This document shows positions 6,972 through 15,254 of a DNA stretch of 26,321 bases, piece by piece (the stretch's first letter is position 1; every line of letters starts with the position of its first letter). Below the pieces are notes generated by a model. The model made no database searches. It saw only the letters and a list, made by a program, of their open reading frames with translations, and was not told where the DNA came from. Origin of the DNA: Candidatus Aminicenantes bacterium UBA2190 (GTDB lineage Bacteria; Acidobacteriota; Aminicenantia; UBA2199); the NCBI GenBank assembly GCA_002335385.1, contig DCVK01000002.1, positions 1-26,321 of the forward strand, read 5' to 3'. The translations under genes and the position numbers were made by a program.

Positions 6972-7769
6972 TCATTCTTTTTTCCCGCCCGCTTCCATTC
7001 GCGCTGCCAGCGCGCGCAGTTTCTTCTGGACCCGCGCCGCGTTCCCCGGGCCCAGCCGCAGCATGAGTTTCTGCGCCGGGGGGAGCGCTTCCAGCCCCGG
7101 ATCGGCGAACGCGTAGCTCATTATTTTCCTCTCGAGGACGATGCGATCCGTGCAGGGCGGCGTCTGCAGCAGCAGATCGCTGGCCTGCCGCAGGCGCTGG
7201 GCGAATGTGACGCCCGGGTAGCCCAGCTCGCGAAAGGCCTTCTCCAGGGTGGGGCGCAGCGTCCTGTACCAGGTGATCCATGCCTGGTCCGGAACCGTTG
7301 TGAAGGCACTGACCAGCGGATCGTAGCGCCGGAAGCTCTTCGGGTCCGGACGCAGCTTGCCTTCCTTCTCCAAGGCCTGGAATTTTTCGTCAGGTGCCAG
7401 AAAGGGCAGGAGCGGCGCCGGGCTCTCCCCGCGGGCGATGCCGTCCACGACGGCGACCACGGTACGAACCAGCTCCTTCTGCTGCAGCCATTTTTTCAGT
7501 GCCGCCGGCACTTCCTGTCCGGCGACCAGCTCGCGCACCGCCGCGTCACTCCGGTCCAGGTCGAGATCGAGCGGCACGATGGCCGGGTCGTCTTCGTCGT
7601 ACCCGGCAGCGACCGCCGGGGGAGCGGCAGCGGAGCGCGCCGGGGCATCAGGGATGAGGGTCGTTGTTTTCTCTGCCGGCGGGGCCAGGAAAAGAAAATA
7701 AGCCAGGGCGATGATGGCCGCGGCGACGACGGCCAGGCCGGCCCACAGGATCTTTTGGCTTGTCGGCAT
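6972..7769 (-). CDS. DUF3014 membrane-anchored protein
   Basis: 265 residues. One N-terminal transmembrane helix (about 7-29) is followed by a Pro/Ala-rich linker and a soluble domain facing the periplasm. The domain has the DUF3014 hallmarks: PLDLDLDRSDAAVRELV, a KKWLQQKELVRTVVAVVDGIARG helix pair, RRYDPLVSAFTTVP, and a C-terminal helical part with LLLQTPPCTDRIVLERKIM. The family has no established function. GGGAGGTG precedes the ATG. It is the last of a co-directional series on this strand, 52 bp after the degenerate GHKL gene, so co-transcription with the GHKL/transglutaminase pair is possible. Confidence 0.85.
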   Translation of the reverse strand: MPTSQKILWAGLAVVAAAIIALAYFLFLAPPAEKTTTLIPDAPARSAAAPPAVAAGYDEDDPAIVPLDLDLDRSDAAVRELVAGQEVPAALKKWLQQKELVRTVVAVVDGIARGESPAPLLPFLAPDEKFQALEKEGKLRPDPKSFRRYDPLVSAFTTVPDQAWITWYRTLRPTLEKAFRELGYPGVTFAQRLRQASDLLLQTPPCTDRIVLERKIMSYAFADPGLEALPPAQKLMLRLGPGNAARVQKKLRALAARMEAGGKKE

Positions 7770-7821
7770 GCTTCACCTCCCGGGGATGTCCCCGTTATTT
7801 TAAATCATCGGCGGCCGGCTG

Positions 7822-9354
7822 TCAAAAGCTCCGCGGCACCAGCGCTGCAAGGGCCAGCTCGGCATTGGCGCGGTCACGGGCGACACTGCGGACCGCCGAC
7901 CTCACCAGTGGATGGCCGCGGCGCAGCAGCAGGTCCCCCGGTGTCGCCCGGCGCCAAAAGGAGGGGCCCAGGCCGCGCCCCGGGATCATGGCCACACCGA
8001 GGGGGAACGGCAGAAGGGGGTGCGCATGAGCGCGTCCCATGAGCTCCAGCTCCCGGCAGAGCCGCGATTCATCGGCGCTCAGCCTCGTGGCGTCGAGAAC
8101 CCCGGTGTGCCAGCGGGGCAGGCGGGCGGCCAGGCGATGCGCATGGCGCAGCCATACGCCGGCCCGCTTCGCCCATTTTCCCGAACCGGCTGCGGAAGGA
8201 GGTAACGAGACCAAGGGCACTCCGGCGACATTGATCAGAAAATCCCTCTGCCGCGGCGTGAGCAGCAGCGCCTGCTGCTGGACGTCTGGAAATCGTTCCC
8301 GGGAGGCGTCCAGCGGCAGCGCGACCAGGCGGCCCCTGGCCGCCTGGCGGCGCACTTCCTCGAGGCTCAGCCGCTGATGGGAGTGCCGGAGGCGGAAAGG
8401 GGCAAAGGAGGAGAGCAGCCGCAGGTCGCCGGTCGTCCCGATCTTTTTGAAAAGAAGTTCCTCGATGCGCTCCTGGTAGCGCGGGGGAAAGGAAGGATAG
8501 TGATCGGCCAGCCAATGATAGAGGCGGGCGGCAGCGGCGGCCAGTTGCGCAAACTCCTGCTGCGTCGCCGCCTGACGCGATTCCAGCGCGGCGTCGAAGA
8601 CCAGCCCGTGGTAGGGGGCGCAGGTGAACAGTTGCCAGGGGATCTGCTGGTCCAGCAGCCAAATGCGGCAGATGTCCCCCCGGGCGGGAATGGCGACCCG
8701 GAACGGCCCCCTGTCCGTGCCGAGGTCCACTTCCTGCTGCACCAGGGTCCGTCGCAGCACGGGCTTTTTCCCTATGCGCAGGCCGTTGAGCGTGATCTCG
8801 CCCGCCACGGCGGCGCAAAGCTCCGTCAGCAGTTTTTTTTCGCTGGCGACGGAGCCGTCCCGGCGGCGTATGGCGATGCGCGTACCCCGGCTATCCTTCG
8901 TCGAAGCGGCCGACTCGACGGTTCCGCCGCGAGCATGCAGGGCCGGGCGCTTGTCCCTGCCGGGGCTCTCGATCCGAATCTCTTGGGCGCCGGGGACGAG
9001 GACCGCCAGCAGGCCGATCCCGGGGCGCGCGGCATCCTGCAGCGCGCTGATGGCCTTTTCCCTGTCGGCCGGGGCTCGGCGCGCGTCCAGGGCGCAGGCC
9101 AGATCCCGCCATTGGGCGGCAGTGACTTCTTCGCCGTCATCATCGATGACCAGGCGCGAGCGCCTGACTTCCAGCGCCACGCCCGCTGCCCGGCGCTTCA
9201 AGGCCGCGCGCACCAGCTCCACCGGCAGTTGGGCGGGCGTGGGGAACATGCAGGATGTAAGCTTCTGCAAATGGGCATCGGCGTCGACGGAGAAAAGCTC
9301 GCCGTCTGCGGCGGGAGTGGCTTCCCTGTCCAGCAACCGCGGCTCGTCAATCAT
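7822..9354 (-). CDS. Degenerate GHKL (Hsp90/GyrB-type) ATPase-fold protein, partner of the upstream GHKL-transglutaminase
   Basis: 510 residues, no signal and no clear membrane helix. Residues about 43-165 follow the order of a GHKL domain. The N-box region is ELVRAALKRRA, with the Glu kept (46) but Ala at 50 where Mg-binding Asn is expected. The G1-like strand is LVIDDDGEEV (no GxG after the Asp). The G2-like element is RPGIGLLAV (about 111-118), and the G3-like strand is GTRIAIRRR (157-165). The middle, about 190-260, resembles the transducer region that follows GHKL domains. The rest is Arg/Leu-rich and helical, and I do not recognise it. Its ATG overlaps the upstream gene by 8 bp, so the two are probably translated together. 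It may be a non-hydrolysing heterodimer partner. The GHKL assignment is by motif reading only. Confidence 0.6.
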   Translation of the reverse strand: MIDEPRLLDREATPAADGELFSVDADAHLQKLTSCMFPTPAQLPVELVRAALKRRAAGVALEVRRSRLVIDDDGEEVTAAQWRDLACALDARRAPADREKAISALQDAARPGIGLLAVLVPGAQEIRIESPGRDKRPALHARGGTVESAASTKDSRGTRIAIRRRDGSVASEKKLLTELCAAVAGEITLNGLRIGKKPVLRRTLVQQEVDLGTDRGPFRVAIPARGDICRIWLLDQQIPWQLFTCAPYHGLVFDAALESRQAATQQEFAQLAAAAARLYHWLADHYPSFPPRYQERIEELLFKKIGTTGDLRLLSSFAPFRLRHSHQRLSLEEVRRQAARGRLVALPLDASRERFPDVQQQALLLTPRQRDFLINVAGVPLVSLPPSAAGSGKWAKRAGVWLRHAHRLAARLPRWHTGVLDATRLSADESRLCRELELMGRAHAHPLLPFPLGVAMIPGRGLGPSFWRRATPGDLLLRRGHPLVRSAVRSVARDRANAELALAALVPRSF

Positions 9355-12121
9355 GGAAACTCGCCAGCAGCCGGCGCGCCGCCCTCTGCATCAGCACGGG
9401 ATGGGGACCTCCTCCCAGCATGCCCTCGTCGTCCAGCCTGCGCAGGAAGCGCAGCACGGCCAAGGGAGAATTAACGCGGTACAGGGCCGATGCCCGGGAG
9501 TAGGTTTTGCCCCCGGGCGCGACGGCGATGAAGCGCCGCGGGAAAAAAAAGGGGGGATGCACCAGGGCCGCGGGCAGCGCGACGCGCACCAGGTCGGCAG
9601 CGTCGGAACCCGGGGCCAGCAAGCAAGGGCAAGGCTTCCTCCACCAGGGGTTGATCAGGGGGTTGACCGCGGACAGGAGGCCGGCTTCCTTCGCTCCCGG
9701 CTGCGGACGCAGTCGGCACAGGGTGTCGGTGTCGCCGGCTCCTTCAAGAAGCGCGCCCAGAGGGGAAAAAAGCGGCTGGCTCAGGTCGATGACGATGATG
9801 CGGCTGGCGGCCATGGCCAGGGCCAGGGGATTGCGGTTGGCGGTGACGAAAAGCCGCTGGCGGCGCAGCAGCCGTTTTGCCTGTCGCAATGAAATGCTGC
9901 CGCCGTTGACCGTGGGCAGCAGGCGGTGGCGCCGCAGGGGATTGTCGGCCCCCCAAAGCTCGGGCCGCAGCATCGCCTGGCGGGCGACCTGAAGCAGCGG
10001 GCCTTGGATGTCCTTGACGCTTGCCGGCGCCACCGCGGAAATCCGCTCCCGGCGCGTCAGCAGATAGAGGCCGACGCCGGCCAGCAGCGCCAGCAGGAGG
10101 GCCGACCGGTCCGGACCGGGCGGGTCGCGCCCAGCGGCTCTTTCGCCGTCCGGAGAAGCGACGGCGTCTTCGGCCGCGGCCGGGGACGCGCTGGACGGCG
10201 ACGGCAAGCCGGCGGTCGTGAGCGGGGTGGCGTCGCTGACCTGCCAGCCCCTGTCGAAATATTCGCCCCAGGCGTGCAGCCGGGGGCGGGCCCGTCCGTT
10301 TTCGCCGATCATGCCGATGACCAGGCGTGCCGGAACGCCCATCTTTCTGAGCAGCAGCACCTGCAGTCCGTTGATGACATCGCAGTCGCCGCGGCCGATC
10401 CGCAGGACCCGCTGCAGCCAAGAATTCGCGCTTCTCTCCCGGCGGTAGCGCTCGGCGGTGGCCGGCGAGGCGTCGTACGCCAGGTGCCGGCGCGCCAGGG
10501 AGTGCGCCCGCGCCGCCCGCTCCGCGACCGGAGCCGGGCGCACGACGTTGACCGCCGCCGCCAGGTCGGAAGGCAGAACGATGTGGCCGGGAAGGGCGGT
10601 CAGATGCTTCGACTCAGCCGGTGCCATTTCCTCCATGGCCGGGGCCGGGCAGGAGCGATATTCGACCAGGCCGCCGGCGGGCAGCCGGGCGACCGTCTCC
10701 CCCTGGGCGCTGGCGAAGACCGAGTCCAGCATCCGGCCGTCGAGGCGCAGCGAGCCGTGAAGCAGAGCCTGGCCGGGGGACAACGGCAGGAATATGTCTC
10801 CTTTTCCGGCACGCAGCCGCAGGAGCATGCCCGCTTCGGCGGGACAGGGGGCGGGGCGCGGGGCCGCGCGGAATTCCTTCGCGGGACCGCGCACGAATCC
10901 CGCGGCCTCGTCGTAAAGGTCGGCCGCGAACAACCTGAAGATGTTAGGGCTCCGCGGGGAGTAGGAAAAGAACGGCGCCGCGGCCGGGTGCGGCGCGCCC
11001 ACGGCTGCACCGCGGTAGGACATGGGCGCGTTCCGCAGGCTGAACCAGGAGGAAGCGGATCGGGATGGCGCGGAAATGCGATGGCGCAGCCACACGAATT
11101 CCGCGGGCAGCAGCAGCAGCAGCATGAGCGGCAGCCAATGCCAGCCCGGACGGCGCAGGCGCTCCCATGCTGCCTGGATGCCGTCGCCGAGCCGCTGCGG
11201 CCAGGTCCTGGGAAAGGTCGTTTCCAGGGATGTCTCCAGCAGCCGCCGCAGCGCCGCTTCCGCCTTCCTGCGCACCAGGTCGAGGGCCCTGTTTTCCACC
11301 GCCAGTTCGCGGGAGAAGGTCACGTCCAGGTGGTTGCCGTTGAGCAGGAAAACCGGCGCCAGGCCGATCCCGACATCGGCACGGGCGTCGGCGTCGGGGT
11401 TCAGGTACGACATTTGGCTCAGCAGCGCTCCGCGCCAGACCGGCAGACCGCGGGCATAGAGGCGGACCTCGGGTTTTTCTCCCAGTCCCACCGCTCCCTC
11501 CACGGGGCCGCTGCGGAACGAGAGGCTGAGTGGTCCGGGCAGGGTCATGGGCTCGGTCAGGTTCCTGCCGGAGAACCACAGGGGCAGCATGCCGCCCCGG
11601 CGGTCGTTGCGCCTCAGGTAGCGGCAGTAGGTGCGCAGCCCCGTCTCCGCCTGCCGGGCGAATTCCTCCGCGCTGGAGCAGGCCGCGGGGCGGGTGAGAG
11701 AGACTTCGGTTCCGGGACGGTCCAGGCTGCAGGGGAGAGGGCGGGCGTTGAGGGCGGCGTCCAGGTTCACGGCCCATGAATCCCTGCCGCGGCGGGATTG
11801 CAGCCGGATGAGGGAAGGCCCGAAGCGCAGGACGCTCCAGAAGCCGATGCCGAAGCGGCCGGCGGCCGCCGGATCGGTGCTCTTGTCCGAGGCATAGAGG
11901 CGGAAGAGAAAACGCCGGGCATGGGCCAGGGTCATGCCGCGCCCGTCGTCCGCGAACACGATCGTCTCCGTTCCATCCGGCGCGGTTTGGGCGGAAACGC
12001 GGATGCTCCGCGCTCCGGCGTCACGGCTGTTCTGCGCCAGCTCCCTCAGGAAGAACCAGGGGTCGTCGCCGTAGGCCCTGGTGCCGGTCTCGGCCAACCC
12101 CCGGAATTCGCTGCCCAGCAT
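9347..12121 (-). CDS. GHKL ATPase - TM - transglutaminase-like - TM fusion protein
   Basis: 924 residues. N-terminal GHKL/HATPase_c_3 domain: N-box FLRELAQNSRDA (E27, N31, D34), G1 FADDGRGM (58-63), a lid with YASDKS, G2 GRFGIGF (88-94), and G3 GTEVSL (137-142), all intact. A transducer-like region runs to about 310. TM helix 1 is at about 327-345. Residues 350-560 form a soluble region of unclear fold. A transglutaminase-like core at about 570-632 holds RGDCDVINGLQVLLLRKMGV with C580, LHAWGEYF with H616 and WQVSDATP with D630. TM helix 2 is at about 673-689, followed by LTRRER. The last 235 residues are not recognised. The predicted topology puts the ATPase inside and the Cys-His-Asp domain outside. 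It begins 15 bp after the metallo-hydrolase gene with a poor ribosome site. Confidence 0.85.
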   Translation of the reverse strand: MLGSEFRGLAETGTRAYGDDPWFFLRELAQNSRDAGARSIRVSAQTAPDGTETIVFADDGRGMTLAHARRFLFRLYASDKSTDPAAAGRFGIGFWSVLRFGPSLIRLQSRRGRDSWAVNLDAALNARPLPCSLDRPGTEVSLTRPAACSSAEEFARQAETGLRTYCRYLRRNDRRGGMLPLWFSGRNLTEPMTLPGPLSLSFRSGPVEGAVGLGEKPEVRLYARGLPVWRGALLSQMSYLNPDADARADVGIGLAPVFLLNGNHLDVTFSRELAVENRALDLVRRKAEAALRRLLETSLETTFPRTWPQRLGDGIQAAWERLRRPGWHWLPLMLLLLLPAEFVWLRHRISAPSRSASSWFSLRNAPMSYRGAAVGAPHPAAAPFFSYSPRSPNIFRLFAADLYDEAAGFVRGPAKEFRAAPRPAPCPAEAGMLLRLRAGKGDIFLPLSPGQALLHGSLRLDGRMLDSVFASAQGETVARLPAGGLVEYRSCPAPAMEEMAPAESKHLTALPGHIVLPSDLAAAVNVVRPAPVAERAARAHSLARRHLAYDASPATAERYRRERSANSWLQRVLRIGRGDCDVINGLQVLLLRKMGVPARLVIGMIGENGRARPRLHAWGEYFDRGWQVSDATPLTTAGLPSPSSASPAAAEDAVASPDGERAAGRDPPGPDRSALLLALLAGVGLYLLTRRERISAVAPASVKDIQGPLLQVARQAMLRPELWGADNPLRRHRLLPTVNGGSISLRQAKRLLRRQRLFVTANRNPLALAMAASRIIVIDLSQPLFSPLGALLEGAGDTDTLCRLRPQPGAKEAGLLSAVNPLINPWWRKPCPCLLAPGSDAADLVRVALPAALVHPPFFFPRRFIAVAPGGKTYSRASALYRVNSPLAVLRFLRRLDDEGMLGGGPHPVLMQRAARRLLASFHD

Positions 12122-12136
12122 GGAGGGGGAAGGGCG

Positions 12137-12868
12137 TCAGTTCATCTTGCGGACACGCACCTCGATGGCGGGCTCGTCGCGCAGCAGGTCGATCAGCCGC
12201 TGCGGATCGGTGTCCGAAAAATGATAGGGATAGAGGATGCGCGGCCGCAAGGTCCTGGCGGCCTGCGCCGTCATCTCCGGAGTCATGGTGTAGGGGAGAT
12301 TCATGGGCAGGAAAGCGACGGCGATATCCTTCATCTCCTTCATCTCGGGGATGTTCTCCGTGTCTCCGGCGATGTAGACGCGCAGGCCGGGGAAACCAAG
12401 CACATAGCCGTTGCCCTCGCCGCGGGGGTGGAACGGCCGGCCGTCGGGGCGCAGGTTCACCAGGTTATATGCCGGGACGGCCTCGATGACCACGCCGGAA
12501 GACTCGCAGCGATCGCCGTTCTTCAGGACCCTGGCCCCCGGGGGCAGCGGCCGGCAGGAGGCGCTGACATAGATCTCCGTCGCGGCATGGCGCAGCATGG
12601 CGATGGCCTTGGGGTCGAAATGGTCGCCATGCTGGTGACTGACCAGGATCAGGTCGGCCTGGAGCAGCTTGGAGAAGTCGGCCAACCGGCCGTCGGGGTC
12701 GACATAGATGACGGTTCCGCCGAACTGGAACTGCATGGACGCGTGGCCGATGAAGGTGATGCGCAGCTCCCCGCCCGCGGTGTGGAGAACATCGGATTCA
12801 AAGCCGCTGCCGGCGGCCATGGTCAATGCCGCGCCAAGGAACAGGGTGGAAAAAATGCTTTTTCGCAA
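12137..12868 (-). CDS. Exported metallo-beta-lactamase-fold hydrolase (UlaG/Lactamase_B_2 type)
   Basis: 243 residues with a signal peptide (MRKSIFSTLFLGAALTMAAG). The metal motif SHQHGDHFD (H78, H80, D82, H83) and later GDTENIP and YPYHF supply the usual zinc ligands of the fold. The strand GHASMQFQFGGTVIYVDP is typical of the Lactamase_B_2/UlaG-like group of small hydrolases. The substrate is unknown and the location should be periplasmic. The start is TTG at 12868, supported by GGAGGG 5 nt upstream and by the signal peptide that begins there. It lies 31 bp after the ferritin-like gene and 15 bp before the GHKL-transglutaminase gene, so it probably belongs to the same transcript. Confidence 0.9.
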   Translation of the reverse strand: MRKSIFSTLFLGAALTMAAGSGFESDVLHTAGGELRITFIGHASMQFQFGGTVIYVDPDGRLADFSKLLQADLILVSHQHGDHFDPKAIAMLRHAATEIYVSASCRPLPPGARVLKNGDRCESSGVVIEAVPAYNLVNLRPDGRPFHPRGEGNGYVLGFPGLRVYIAGDTENIPEMKEMKDIAVAFLPMNLPYTMTPEMTAQAARTLRPRILYPYHFSDTDPQRLIDLLRDEPAIEVRVRKMN

Positions 12869-12899
12869 GGTTCCCTCCTGCCCGCCGACTCAGCAGGTG

Positions 12900-13367
12900 T
12901 CATGTCTTGTGTTTCTGCCGGTACTGGCTGAGCTTGTCGCGGTGCTTCTGGTTCTCCACCGCGAATTTCTGGTAGAGGAGGCGCGCCTCCTGATTGTCGT
13001 CCTTGATCATCTCGTAGAACCTTTTCTTGGTCATCGAGTCCTCGATGCCCGCGGCATAGGCCAGCGCCGCCTGGTGGGTGACCGGCTTGTCCAATGACTC
13101 ACGGATCTGCGTCTTGACGAAGTTCATCGCCGTGCGCACGGCCTCGATGTTGAAGCGATCGCGGTTGTAGTCGATCTTGCCGGCCTTGATCAACTCGATG
13201 GTCGAATGCACCCATTCCACGTTCTTCCTTTCGTCATCGGCCATGTCGATCCAGAAGTCCCTGTGCTCGGGGAATTTCTCGCTGTAGACCCAATAGAGTT
13301 CCATCACGGCCGCTTCGTACTCGGCGATGAGCTCGATCTTGCTCACCTGAAAGGCGGAAAGTTCCAT
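12900..13367 (-). CDS. Ferritin-like/rubrerythrin-fold four-helix protein
   Basis: 155 residues, almost entirely helical. Candidate metal-ligand positions follow the ferritin-like pattern: E16/E18 in IAEYEAAVMELYW, E46 in DMADDERKNVEW, E109 in AAGIEDSM, and E138/H142 in VENQKHRDKL. The first ExxH is ERKN, so one usual His ligand is missing and the diiron site may be incomplete. There is no rubredoxin-type CxxC tail, so this is not a full rubrerythrin. The likely role, if metal-binding, is peroxide or oxygen stress handling. A strong AAGGAGG precedes the ATG. It is the first gene of the minus-strand series that continues to the GHKL locus. Confidence 0.75.
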   Translation of the reverse strand: MELSAFQVSKIELIAEYEAAVMELYWVYSEKFPEHRDFWIDMADDERKNVEWVHSTIELIKAGKIDYNRDRFNIEAVRTAMNFVKTQIRESLDKPVTHQAALAYAAGIEDSMTKKRFYEMIKDDNQEARLLYQKFAVENQKHRDKLSQYRQKHKT

Positions 13368-13413
13368 GGCTCGCCTCCTTGGGCGACTCGCGGCTCTTTC
13401 GCGAATTCATTTG

Positions 13414-13442
13414 TTTTTAACACATCACGGGAAAAAATTCAA
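13414..13442 (-). promoter_or_regulatory. Promoter of the ferritin-like/MBL/GHKL-transglutaminase gene series
   Basis: On the minus strand, -35 TTGAAT (13437-13442), 17-bp spacer, -10 TAAAAA (13414-13419) with extended TGT. It leaves a leader of about 40 nt with AAGGAGG before the ATG at 13367. No other convincing promoter was seen down to 6972, in keeping with one long transcript, although weaker internal promoters cannot be excluded. Confidence 0.5.
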
Positions 13443-13455
13443 TTCCCTTCCGCTT

Positions 13456-13484
13456 TTGACTTTGCGACCGCGATTTGCTATAGA
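13456..13484 (+). promoter_or_regulatory. Promoter of the flippase-like/coaX operon, near-leaderless
   Basis: -35 TTGACT (13456-13461), 17-bp spacer, -10 TATAGA (13479-13484) with extended TGC. The ATG is at 13493, 8 nt after the -10. The GAGGAGG at 13483-13489 overlaps the -10 and would lie upstream of the predicted start, so it is probably not in the message. It is back to back with the divergent ferritin-like promoter. Confidence 0.55.
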
Positions 13485-13492
13485 GGAGGCCG

Positions 13493-14512
13493 ATGGGAAC
13501 AGGCAAAAGCAGCAGCATATGGAAGACGGCGGCCGGGGTCGCCATCAGCCTGATCTTCATCTTCCTGGCGTTCCGTCGCGTGAATGCCGCCGAAATGCTT
13601 CAGGCGCTGGCCCAGGCCGACTACCTGTTCCTGCTGCCGGCGCTGGCGGTCGTCCTCCTGGGGCTTTTCCTGCGCAGCCTGCGCTGGCATTATCTTCTGC
13701 TGCCCATCGCCCGGGCCGACACCGGGGTGCTCTTCGTTTCGCTGAGCATCGGCTACATGGCCAACACGTTCATGCCGGCGCACCTGGGCGAATTCGTCCG
13801 GGCCTGGCATGCCGCCAGGCGGACGGGCATCCAGCCCGGCGCCATGCTGGCCTCCATCGTCATCGAGAGGATCATCGACGTGGTCTCCCTGCTGCTGCTG
13901 CTGGGGCTGGCGCTGCTGATCTTCCCTTTCCCCGGCTGGGTGCGGCAGAGCGGCGCCATCATGCTCGTTTTGGTCGTCCTGTTGAGTTTGCTGCTGCTGC
14001 TGATGAAGAAATACCGGCGAACTTCGCTGGCCGCCTGCCAGCGCATGCTGTGCTTCCTCCCTGGCAAGGTCACCTCCCGGGTTTACCGGATTCTCGAGCA
14101 GTTCCTCTGCGGCGTCGTCCCTCTCGAACGCTGCGGCCATTATGCCGTCGTCGCCTTGCTTTCCCTGCTGATATGGGCCAGTTACGCCTGGACCTATCAG
14201 CTGCTGTTTCAAGCCTTCGGCTTCGTCGCGAGCTACCGCCTGCCCTGGAGCGCCGCGCTGGTGACGATGGTCGTGACCACCATCAGCGTGGTCGTGCCCT
14301 CCTCTCCCGGGTACATCGGCACGTTCCACTATCTCTGCCAGCTTGCCCTCGGGCTTTTCCTGGTCCCCAAAGGGCCGGCCCTGTCCTATGCCTTCGTCCT
14401 GCATGCCATCTCTGTTTTGCCGGTTTTCTTCCTGGGTCTTTTCCTGCTGGCCAGGGAGAAACTCAGCTTGCGGATGCTGAACGAGGAGGAGCTTCATGCT
14501 GCTGACCGTTGA
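13493..14512 (+). CDS. Lysylphosphatidylglycerol synthase TM-type (UPF0104) flippase-like membrane protein
   Basis: 339 residues with eight or so hydrophobic helices. The conserved family segment LRSLRWHYLLLPI is followed by GYMANTFMPAHLGEFVRAW and ASIVIERIIDVVSLLLLL. Near the end, TTISVVVPSSPGYIGTFHYL is the second hallmark. These match the LPG_synthase_TM/UPF0104 family, whose members include the flippase half of MprF and many stand-alone proteins of unknown lipid substrate. No synthetase domain is attached. The gene overlaps coaX by 17 bp, and translation coupling is likely. Confidence 0.88.
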   Translation: MGTGKSSSIWKTAAGVAISLIFIFLAFRRVNAAEMLQALAQADYLFLLPALAVVLLGLFLRSLRWHYLLLPIARADTGVLFVSLSIGYMANTFMPAHLGEFVRAWHAARRTGIQPGAMLASIVIERIIDVVSLLLLLGLALLIFPFPGWVRQSGAIMLVLVVLLSLLLLLMKKYRRTSLAACQRMLCFLPGKVTSRVYRILEQFLCGVVPLERCGHYAVVALLSLLIWASYAWTYQLLFQAFGFVASYRLPWSAALVTMVVTTISVVVPSSPGYIGTFHYLCQLALGLFLVPKGPALSYAFVLHAISVLPVFFLGLFLLAREKLSLRMLNEEELHAADR

Positions 14513-15254
14513 CGTGGGCAACACGACGACCGCCGTTGCCGTGTTCCGCAACCGGGCCATCGCCTGCCGCCAGCGCGTGCCCACCCCCGCCTCCTGGTCA
14601 CGACGGGCTCTCGCCACCCTGCTGCCGGCCTCCTGGGCCGGGCGGGTGACGGCCGCCATCGTCTCTTCGGTGGTGCCGCGTCTGGACCGTGGTTTGGGGG
14701 ACGGCATCCAGAACGCCTGCCGCGTGCGCCCGGTCTTCCTCGATGCGCGCACGCCCGGCGGCCTGGTCCTGAGGATCGACCGGCCCGGCGAGCTCGGCGC
14801 CGACCGCATTGCCGACTGTGTCGGGGCGCTGGACCTGTTTCCCCCGCCGCTGATCGTCATCGACTCGGGCACGGCCATCACCTTCGACCTGGTCAACCGC
14901 AGCGGGGAGTACTGCGGCGGCTGCATCATGCCCGGCATCGGCATCGCCATCCAGTGCCTGGCCGACCATGCGGCCAAGCTGAAGCGCGTCGAATTCAGCG
15001 TCCCATCCTCTCCGGTGGGAAGCAACACCGCCGACAGCATCCGGGCCGGCATTTTCTACGGCTATGTCGGCGCCCTGCAGCATCTGATCTCATGCTACCG
15101 CCGGGAACTGGGCCGCGCTGCGAAGGTCGTGGCCACGGGCGGGCTGGTGCGAGAATTCAAGGATCGGGTGGCCGGCATCGACGCCTATGCCCCCGACCTG
15201 GTCTTTCACGGCCTGCGCCGCATCCATGAGCGGCTGAAGGAGCGAAGCGCATGA
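14496..15254 (+). CDS. coaX: Type III pantothenate kinase
   Basis: 252 residues, normal family length. It catalyses ATP-dependent phosphorylation of pantothenate, the first step of coenzyme A synthesis, in the cytoplasm. Visible ASKHA-fold motifs are the phosphate loop DVGNTTT (6-12), the pantothenate-binding GADR (101-104), DSGTAITFDLV (123-133), the GGCIMPGI turn (141-148), and a late ATP-site segment VVATGGLVREF. The ATG lies inside the upstream gene after GAGGAG (14487-14492). The stop overlaps the next start as ATGA. It is unusual to find coaX behind a flippase-like gene rather than birA. Confidence 0.96.
   Translation: MLLTVDVGNTTTAVAVFRNRAIACRQRVPTPASWSRRALATLLPASWAGRVTAAIVSSVVPRLDRGLGDGIQNACRVRPVFLDARTPGGLVLRIDRPGELGADRIADCVGALDLFPPPLIVIDSGTAITFDLVNRSGEYCGGCIMPGIGIAIQCLADHAAKLKRVEFSVPSSPVGSNTADSIRAGIFYGYVGALQHLISCYRRELGRAAKVVATGGLVREFKDRVAGIDAYAPDLVFHGLRRIHERLKERSA

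Noticed and set aside
9926..11779. A 617-codon frame antisense to the GHKL-transglutaminase gene
   Set aside because: Gly/Arg/Gln-rich shadow with no recognisable domain.
9347..12121. Reading the GHKL protein as a standard HtpG/Hsp90 chaperone or a histidine kinase
   Set aside because: There is no Hsp90 middle or C-terminal domain and no HisKA/H-box; TM helices and a transglutaminase core follow instead.
12900..13367. Full rubrerythrin
   Set aside because: The rubredoxin-like CxxC domain is absent and one expected His ligand is Asn.
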